Origin: Prostheceraeus crozeri
Taxonomy: Eukaryota; Platyhelminthes; Polycladida; Euryleptidae
Direction of reading: 5' to 3'
Assembly: GCA_907163375.1 (NCBI GenBank)
Contig: CAJQUW010012482.1
Location: 120,954 to 184,953 of the forward strand
Length of the DNA stretch: 64,000 bases
Shown here: positions 58,721 to 64,000 of the stretch, in pieces
Numbering within the stretch: the stretch's first letter is position 1
Layout of the letters: the number at the start of each line of letters is the position of its first letter
Made by a program: the position numbers and the translations under genes
The notes under the pieces: model-generated
What the model was told of the DNA's origin: nothing
The model's database searches: none
Seen by the model: the letters and a program-made list of their open reading frames with translations, nothing else

Positions 58721-59181
58721 TGAGTTGGTTGACTGCTGACGATATTAAGACTAAAGTGCAGCGTAATGCAGACGAAGCGACGTTGAAAGCTTTCGATAAT
58801 GTCTATTCACTCGATACCTTACCACCTGCAGTAAATCACTATCCCATCTTTATTGTGCTAAACACTCATTCTCAGAATTTAGGCGGTGAGCATTGGAAAG
58901 CGATCTTTATTGGAGAAGACCGACGTGGTGAACTATTTGACTCTCTTGCTCAACCTCCAAATATACCAACACAGCAGTGGTTGAGAAAACATACGCGTCA
59001 ATATCAGCGAAATGAACGCATACTACAACATCCACTTTCATCAACGTGTGGTGCTTTTGTACTGTACTTCATCTTAAAACGTTTACATGTATCTCGATTT
59101 GCATCTATTATTCAAAACTTTTCATGTAATCCATCCTCTAGTGAAAAAATGATTTGTAAGTTCTATCATGATTTGAAATAA
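58720..59181 (+). CDS. Polinton 3 adenain-like maturation protease
   Basis: 153 residues. His in LGGEHWKAIFIGE (about residue 58), Asp in GELFDSLAQPP (about 73), Cys in SSTCGAFVLYFILKR (about 110). The catalytic layout is that of adenovirus-type cysteine proteases, which mature virion proteins. The start overlaps the capsid stop by one base. The frame is whole. It converges with the TBP-like gene only 26 bases away. Confidence 0.88.
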   Translation: MSWLTADDIKTKVQRNADEATLKAFDNVYSLDTLPPAVNHYPIFIVLNTHSQNLGGEHWKAIFIGEDRRGELFDSLAQPPNIPTQQWLRKHTRQYQRNERILQHPLSSTCGAFVLYFILKRLHVSRFASIIQNFSCNPSSSEKMICKFYHDLK

Positions 59182-59207
59182 AAACATCATGTTGGAAAAA
59201 TTGTTTT

Positions 59208-59753
59208 TTATTTTACAATCCGCTGGGTACGTACATACTCAATGAGATAGTCTAGGATCATATTTGCTTGTACATGAGATTTTAGTCCAGTAATGATCAC
59301 TTTACTATTATGAAAGATTGCCACATGCACAGGTAACCAACAACTAATGAGAGCTGCAGGAAAAAGTTCGGGTTCATAACACAAATTGTAACTGCTGGTA
59401 CGAATCTTCAAAAATGATACACTGTCACTCAATTGAGTAGAGATCACCATATTGTCCACAGTCAGATTCGACATCACACACCTCTCCCTCTTCCATATCC
59501 GACGTAGTAGTCTTTGTAGCTCTAAGCGCATTGACTGCGCCGATGAATGAGAAAGGGCGCCGAGAATCTGTACAGTCCCATTTGGGAAGAGTTGAAGATT
59601 TCGTGAATTGTTCATCTTCACCACTAACATTTGAGGACGGCCCGGGTAATACTTGCTGTTTGGAAGGTGTTGGTGTAATGTTGTGAGATCGATTTTGGTG
59701 TAGAGTCTGAAGCGACGGAGAATGTTGACGATGGTGTAGCGATGACGCTTCAT
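59208..59753 (-). CDS. Polinton 3 TBP-like protein
   Basis: 181 residues from the ATG at 59,753 (an upstream in-frame extension is unlikely, since the Polinton 2 copy starts at the same place). First repeat: LTTLHQHLPNSKYYPGRPQM, NLQLFPNGTVQILGALSHSS. Second repeat: NMVISTQLSDSVSFLKIRTS, LCYEPELFPAALISCWLPVH, VAIFHNSKVIITGLKS. TBP has NMVGSCD, YEPELFPGLIY and IFVSGKVVLTGAK in the same order. Phe occupies three of the four positions where TBP wedges phenylalanine into DNA. It probably serves as the promoter-recognition factor for the element. It overlaps the PC4-like gene by about 329 bases in another frame. Confidence 0.88.
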   Translation of the reverse strand: MKRHRYTIVNILRRFRLYTKIDLTTLHQHLPNSKYYPGRPQMLVVKMNNSRNLQLFPNGTVQILGALSHSSAQSMRLELQRLLRRIWKRERCVMSNLTVDNMVISTQLSDSVSFLKIRTSSYNLCYEPELFPAALISCWLPVHVAIFHNSKVIITGLKSHVQANMILDYLIEYVRTQRIVK

Positions 59754-60075
59754 GATGAAAGAATGAGTAAATTGAGCGATGTACCTTCCTTTTATACTTT
59801 TCCCAACTACCTTGATGAAATGTGAAGTTAGTATGAAGTTGGGAATGATAGAGTTGAATTCGCCGATTGTTGACGCGCAGCCAGATGCGATTTCCAATAC
59901 GTGAATGTCTTTTCATATAGAAGTATTTCAAGTCCTTCATGATATGATGTAGAGATTGAAAATGACGATAAGATAAAACAAACTCTCTTCTCACATTTCC
60001 AGTTGAATCTTTGAAATAGACGTTTCGATCATGATCCGTTTCAATACGTTGTAGGGAATCTAATTTCCAACTCAT
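59425..60075 (-). CDS. Polinton 3 possible PC4-like protein with tail overprinted by the TBP-like gene
   Basis: 216 residues. The N-terminal 105 carry two strand-plus-helix halves: DRNVYFKDSTGNVRREFVLS with YRHFQSLHHIMKDLKYF, and RIQLYHSQLHTNFTFHQGS with WEKYKRKVHRSIYSFF. The tail is His/Ser-rich, with SRRPFSFIGAVNALRATKTT and an acidic end. The homologue is at 41,835-42,491 and the short paralogue at 60,098-60,454. A PC4-type transcription cofactor is possible but weak. A minus-strand TATGCAAATC motif lies 36 bases before its ATG. Confidence 0.62.
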   Translation of the reverse strand: MSWKLDSLQRIETDHDRNVYFKDSTGNVRREFVLSYRHFQSLHHIMKDLKYFYMKRHSRIGNRIWLRVNNRRIQLYHSQLHTNFTFHQGSWEKYKRKVHRSIYSFFHHEASSLHHRQHSPSLQTLHQNRSHNITPTPSKQQVLPGPSSNVSGEDEQFTKSSTLPKWDCTDSRRPFSFIGAVNALRATKTTTSDMEEGEVCDVESDCGQYGDLYSIE

Positions 60076-60097
60076 GATGTGTGGTAGTCATGTCTGA

Positions 60098-60454
60098 TTA
60101 AGATTTGCATAGTAGGGCGATGAACTCACGACGAATAAATGTCATGATGGAGCGATGTATGTATCTTCTATACTTCTCCCAATTGTATTTGCGAAATGAG
60201 AAACAGTTTGCGGAATGAGAATGGTAGATTTGAATTTCATTTCTGTAATGTTGAAGCCAAACTTGATCACCCAAGGAGATGAATCTTAATGTTTCAAAAT
60301 ATTCCAAATCCCTCATGATATCATTGAGGTTGACAAATTGTCGCCATGTTAATGTAATTCCTCTTGATGTATGACCATGAGAATTTTTGAAATGTACGTT
60401 TCCATCACGATCAACTCTGATATATTGTAGAGAGTCCAAAATCCAAGTCTTCAT
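60098..60454 (-). CDS. Polinton 3 short PC4-like paralogue
   Basis: 118 residues from the ATG at 60,454. MKTWILDSLQYIRVDRDGNV, HFKNSHGHTSRGITLTWRQF, VNLNDIMRDLEYFE, NEIQIYHSHSANCFSF and YNWEKYRRYIHRSIMTF track the N-terminal 105 residues of 59,425-60,075 without the tail, so this is a tandem duplicate. 'RGITLTWRQFVNLNDIM' recalls the PC4 core 'KGISL-x-x-x-Q-(W/F)-x-x-L'. It is divergent from the gene at 60,490 with only 35 bases between the starts. Confidence 0.62.
   Translation of the reverse strand: MKTWILDSLQYIRVDRDGNVHFKNSHGHTSRGITLTWRQFVNLNDIMRDLEYFETLRFISLGDQVWLQHYRNEIQIYHSHSANCFSFRKYNWEKYRRYIHRSIMTFIRREFIALLCKS
60102..60111 (-). promoter_or_regulatory. Minus-strand TATGCAAATC motif, 36 bases before start 60,075
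   Basis: Plus strand GATTTGCATA. It overlaps the end of the 60,098-60,454 gene. Same core as the plus-strand sites. Confidence 0.5.
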
Positions 60455-60459
60455 GATGT

Positions 60460-60468
60460 TATGCAAAG
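60460..60468 (+). promoter_or_regulatory. TATGCAAAG motif in a 35-bp divergent intergenic gap
   Basis: TTATGCAAAGTTG lies 30 bases before the ATG at 60,490 and just upstream of the divergent start at 60,454. Confidence 0.55.
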
Positions 60469-60489
60469 TTGCAGATCAGCAATATCAAA

Positions 60490-61887
60490 ATGTCGTTTTA
60501 TCATATTTTGCTTAGCAATGCGGCTACAAAGAGATTTACTAGTAATCGAGCCGCACTCTTTTCTACTCCCATTGATCATGCACAACAGCTAAATGGAAAT
60601 TGGGAAGTGGGTGTCACTCAACTTGTTTATAGCAACTGTGTCTATACTTTTGATCATGAGGTGATGACTATTAATATGAGGCGTACAGCTGCTTATCAAT
60701 GTGAAAAGGGGTGCCGAGTATACATTCCACAGTGGTCAAAGAAAGATCTCTTATCATGTAAAAAGTTTATATATGATTTCTTGAATAAAGCGTGTAAACA
60801 TATTGTCCAATTTACTCCGCACAATGATGATTATAATTATGTACATCATGTAGTTGAGAAAGATTGGATTGTTGGTTTAAGTCCAAGTTTAAGAAATGAT
60901 TTAGGCTACCTCGCTAGCGCCTTAACAAGCTATGATAATTTTAACGTTAATTACCACATAAGTGGTCATAAACAGTTAATATATCGAGAGGAAGCTTATT
61001 ATGTAGATCTTATTCCAAGAAATGAGAAGACGTTGGTGAAGAAGATTGTGATTAAGCCAAGAAAGACAAACATGACTCCTGAAACATTATTGAAGAAATT
61101 TAATTATCTCCTTCGAGTTGATGGTAAACAAGTGGCAACATTGACTTATATCAAATCATCTAATCATATTGCAATAAGCAAATTAAATGATGATGATCTA
61201 GTATTAGTTTGTTCAAAAGATTTTCATCAGTTCTTACGACATCGTTCTGCAGCTGTTCATGGAAAATCTGATATGCAACATTTACCATGTGAAAGACCAA
61301 ATCAATTTGATACAGAATGGATCGTATCTTTATACAGAAAGTGTGTAGAGCCTTTTGGTGGTTTCTTACATGAAACAAGAGTGTTGATGCCTCGCATTAT
61401 TACTTCGGTTAAATTGGTTGTAGATTATTTAAATGAAGTGATTAATGAGCAACATATTTCATTTTCTGAAAAAGAAGGTACTTTGTCTCTCACTATAAGT
61501 GGAAAAGGTATTGAACTAATTATGGATAAAACTCTAATGGACATTTTGGGTTTTGATCAAAATATCTTTAAAAGTGGTACTGTAACCAAAGCTAGCGCAG
61601 ACATGTCGCTATCGCGTCGTATTAACTATTTTCAGATATATTCCAATATTGGTGAAGATGTACGTGTGGGAGATGTTGAAGCTCCATTGCTAGCAATGAT
61701 ACCATACCAGCCAAAAAGCTGCAGTATTTTATCTGAGCATACTTTCAAGAAAGTGCATTATACAAAGCTGAAATCAAACTACATCCCACAAATTGATATT
61801 GCCATTTATGATGATGCTGGTGCGCTGATTCCTTTTCATAAAGATGCTGTGACAAGTATCACACTCCATTTCCGAATGAAGAGTTAA
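60490..61887 (+). CDS. Polinton 3 penton / minor capsid-type protein (copy 1)
   Basis: About 465 residues from the ATG at 60,490. The opening FYHILLSNAATKRFTSNRAA, then LNGNWEVGVTQLVYSN, is typical of a Polinton family whose members start 'F-x-x-x-LPSN-x-S' and contain 'WEV-x-x-x-x-x-x-Y'. It ends QIDIAIYDDAGALIPF ... VTSITLHFRMKS. The family is regarded as a virion protein, probably at vertices or host contacts; the exact role is not certain. A diverged tandem copy follows. The frame is whole. Confidence 0.65.
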   Translation: MSFYHILLSNAATKRFTSNRAALFSTPIDHAQQLNGNWEVGVTQLVYSNCVYTFDHEVMTINMRRTAAYQCEKGCRVYIPQWSKKDLLSCKKFIYDFLNKACKHIVQFTPHNDDYNYVHHVVEKDWIVGLSPSLRNDLGYLASALTSYDNFNVNYHISGHKQLIYREEAYYVDLIPRNEKTLVKKIVIKPRKTNMTPETLLKKFNYLLRVDGKQVATLTYIKSSNHIAISKLNDDDLVLVCSKDFHQFLRHRSAAVHGKSDMQHLPCERPNQFDTEWIVSLYRKCVEPFGGFLHETRVLMPRIITSVKLVVDYLNEVINEQHISFSEKEGTLSLTISGKGIELIMDKTLMDILGFDQNIFKSGTVTKASADMSLSRRINYFQIYSNIGEDVRVGDVEAPLLAMIPYQPKSCSILSEHTFKKVHYTKLKSNYIPQIDIAIYDDAGALIPFHKDAVTSITLHFRMKS

Positions 61888-61895
61888 TGCAAAAG
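61885..61895 (+). promoter_or_regulatory. TAATGCAAAAG motif before copy 2 of the penton-type gene
   Basis: A weaker match to the TATGCAAA core, overlapping the stop of copy 1, 42 bases before the likely start at 61,927. Confidence 0.4.
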
Positions 61896-61926
61896 TATGC
61901 TATTATATTTTTCCAATGTGAATAAT

Positions 61927-64000
61927 ATGGAAAGTGAAAATAAGGACTCGTTTCTAATCTACTTGCCCAGTAATGCTTCTATGAATAAATTTCCCAAAAA
62001 TAAACCATCAGACTATCGAGTAGAATTAAATCGCCCACTGCATTTAGAAGGTGAATGGGAGGTTGGCGTTTCTAGTATTTGCTATGATAGCAATATTCAG
62101 AATGTGAATGATTTGGAAGAAATGATATTGACTCCTCGCACCCATGATGGAATAACGATGAATAATGCATTCCAGTTCCCATACAATTTAACATCAGATG
62201 GAAAATGGAACTATGAATGGATTCAGATAAAATCAGATTCTTATGAGCCATTTGGGAATGAGAAAATTATTAAGGCATTCAACAGTGGTAATACTTCCAT
62301 CATGAAGAATAAAAATCAGAAAGCTTATGAGTTTACTATCTATCATTGGAGTGGGAGACAGTTCCTCCGCTTTCATTCTTTTACTAAAGGTCTTACGCTG
62401 AGGTTGGATAGTGAATTCTATCCGCATCTTGGTTTTGGTCATGGACTACATCTAACGTCAATTGCTACTGCAAATGTTAGAAAAGTTTATTCAAATCGAA
62501 TCAACAAATTTCATTATAGATTTAAAATATTTGATGAAGATGTTGTAGAATGCGAAGAACGCATCATTTTGAAAAAGCGTGGTATTCAACCTTTATCACT
62601 TATTGAGTTAGTAAAACGATGGAATGAGACTGTGGGTAAGAAGTATGGAGAAAAAATTATGGCGGACAAAAATAAGTTGGTTATTCAGAAATATAATGAC
62701 AAACTTACAGTTTATTTCTCTCCAACCTTGCGTCATTTTGTAAGACATTATACACCTATTATTGGAAGCGGTGTTAGATGGTTTTCAGGATAATTCGCCG
62801 TTGTTGTATTGTCGTTGTGGGTTGTGGTTTTGGGTTTTGTCTTGAGTTTTGTGGTGTTTGTCTTGCTGGGGTTTTGTTTCAGTCGGGTGAGGTTTTTGTA
62901 TGGTTGTGTGTTAGGTCGGTGGTTTAGTGTTTGTTTGGTTGCAGTTAACATGGTTGGAGAGGATTGTGAGTTTATCTAATCCTTGTGTTTGTGTAGGGAT
63001 TGGAATTTGTGTGCTGTGGTGAAGTTATGTGCGCTTATTTTTTATGTAGTGGTGTGGTGGGTTATTTGGGTTATTGTTCGTGTGTTGGGTGGTGGGGGGT
63101 TGGATGCGTGTTTGGTGGGACTTGGAGGCTGGGCGGGGAGGTTTCGTTTATGATAGGTGTGCGGGGGCTTTGTGGAAATTTGTAGATTGCTGTGGGTTTG
63201 GTGGTTCGGTTTGCCCGAGTAGGTGTGGGATTGGGTTTGGTGGGTTTGTGTTGTGGTCTACTTGCTGGTGTGTTTGGTTGGTCGATTGGGCGGGGGGTGT
63301 CGTCTGTGAGTGGTGGATGTAGCTGGTATGTGGCTATTGTGTTTTAGCTTTAGTGTCTAAGTTGTGGTGTTGTTTTCGATGTACTGTTGTGGGTGCGTTG
63401 GTGCTTTTAGTGTGTATGTGTTTGTTCTCGCGTGGGTTGGGTTGTGGGTGGGATGGGTCGTTCCAGACCATCTGTCCCTCCGTTGGTGTAGGGTTGTAGG
63501 GTTGATGTAGTGTTTATGTGTATGTGCGTGCGGTGCAGTCTTGTTGGTGGTTGGGGTAGGGGAGGGAGTGTGTGTCTGTGGTGTTCTTGTGGGTGTGTGG
63601 GGATGAGAATTGATACGTGGTTGTTTTGTGGATGTGGTGGTTGAGTATTGGTGTTTTGGTTTAGCTTTTGTCTTTGTAGTTTGTTGGTGGACGGTGTGTA
63701 TTGTATATAATTGGTGCGGTGTGATCGCGTGTATTTGTGTTGGTTGGTTGTAGTTTTGGAGTACTTTTATCCTTATGTTTATCTGCACCTCGTGTTGTGT
63801 GTGTTTCGGTGTTGTTGGTTTGTATTATATAATACTTAGGGTGTTGTTCGCGCCGGGAGAAGTTTGCGTCTAGGTTGTTGGGTCCCGAATACTCACAACC
63901 GGCCGGCTTTCAGGTTTTGTTGTGTTGGTTTATGCATCTCATGAAATAACATCTAAAGCTGATTCAGTTAATGAAGAATGGTGGGTGGACAATCTATGGC
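61927..64000 (+). pseudogene. Penton / minor capsid-type protein (copy 2), interrupted by a G/T-rich insert (fossil)
   Basis: It begins MESENKDSFLIYLPSNASM, then HLEGEWEVGVSSICYDSN, clearly related to copy 1 at 60,490 (LLSNAATKRF, NGNWEVGVTQLVYSN). Homology runs to about 62,790 (TLRHFVRHYTPIIGSG against FHQFLRHRSAAVHGKS). It resumes after the insert at about 63,925 (DSVNEEWWVDNLW against NQFDTEWIVSLYRK) and leaves the window. Fossil, interrupted once within the visible part. Confidence 0.65.
62790..63925 (+). other. G/T-rich insertion of about 1.1 kb
   Basis: The plus strand is very poor in A and C, with long runs such as GGTGTGTTTGGTTGGTCG, unlike everything else in the window. It splits a coding sequence whose homology resumes on the other side. 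I see no inverted ends, coding domain or tandem unit. A TTTCAGG sequence occurs close to both edges (about 62,783 and 63,910). The last 80 bases before the right edge are more balanced in composition. Its nature is unknown. Confidence 0.6.

Larger units (their letters stand above)
49886..64000 (+). mobile_element. Polinton 3, left 14 kb, runs off the window (fossil)
   Basis: Begins near 49,886 (exact base uncertain because the other end is not visible). Parts in order: left terminal repeat, unknown family protein, RING-like, exonuclease-like, polymerase-domain-like, membrane RING, basic amphipathic protein, ATPase, virion-associated protein, Cys-rich ORF, integrase with chromodomain, core-like protein, major capsid protein, protease, TBP-like (-), two PC4-like (-), two penton/minor-capsid-type genes. 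The polymerase is presumably beyond the edge. Most genes look whole. One late gene is interrupted by a G/T-rich insertion. Confidence 0.9.

Noticed and set aside
63357-63788. Minus-strand 143-codon frame rich in Thr, Pro, His and Gln
   Set aside because: It is the shadow of the G/T-rich strand bias; composition alone keeps it open.
1-64000. tRNA, rRNA or host protein-coding genes
   Set aside because: I scanned for cloverleaf-like or rRNA-like stretches and spliced host-type domains and saw none that I could support.

Overview
The window is animal (invertebrate) repeat DNA with no host gene that I can recognise. The evidence is metazoan-type retroelements (an APE-type LINE, a BEL/Pao LTR element, Penelope-like elements with GIY-YIG domains), a hAT DNA-transposon remnant and three Polinton (Maverick) elements. 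I cannot name the host species from sequence alone.

Layout. (1) From about 746 to 28,900 there is a minus-strand LINE, cut in two by a BEL/Pao element at 1,571-26,437 (408-bp LTRs with three differences by eye, 5-bp duplication GTACT). The BEL/Pao element is itself cut by Polinton 1 at 5,286-22,570 (17,285 bp, ends AGTAATGGG, 6-bp duplication GAACAT). (2) From 29,094 to 30,300 there is a plus-strand Penelope-like element (PLE). (3) A second, minus-strand PLE is cut by Polinton 2 at 30,749-48,423 (17,675 bp, 6-bp duplication GTAGTC) and by a 919-bp hAT remnant at 48,762-49,680 (8-bp duplication GTTGCTAT). Its upstream side meets Polinton 3. (4) Polinton 3 starts near 49,886 and runs off the right edge.

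Polinton 1 is AT-rich and belongs to a different lineage from 2 and 3. It carries a penton-like protein, packaging ATPase, protein-primed DNA polymerase B, a sliding-clamp-like protein, a fibre-like protein, major capsid protein, a phospholipase A2 domain joined to integrase, and an adenain-like protease. Several of its genes are broken. It is dotted with GC-rich hairpins that have three-base loops, and most spacers hold short tandem repeats.

Polintons 2 and 3 are one family: they share the terminal repeat family and a run of homologous genes in the same order. Polinton 3 shows a full virion module (ATPase, integrase with chromodomain, major capsid protein, protease, two penton/minor-capsid-type genes). 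Polinton 2 shows an intact spliced DNA polymerase B but no capsid, ATPase, protease or integrase gene.

The most interesting content is in Polintons 2 and 3. Both encode a divergent TATA-binding protein (TBP) of about 180 residues, overprinted in the same relative frame on the tail of a possible PC4-like protein. In Polinton 3 a TATGCAAA-type motif lies 30-47 bases before the start codons of most virion-module gene clusters, whereas the terminal-repeat-proximal gene has an ordinary TATA box. Together these suggest a viral late-transcription system built on an element-encoded TBP, comparable in logic to the herpesvirus TBP-like late factor. Both elements also carry free-standing copies of the N-terminal domain of their own polymerase, a DEDDh-type exonuclease and RING-like zinc-finger proteins.
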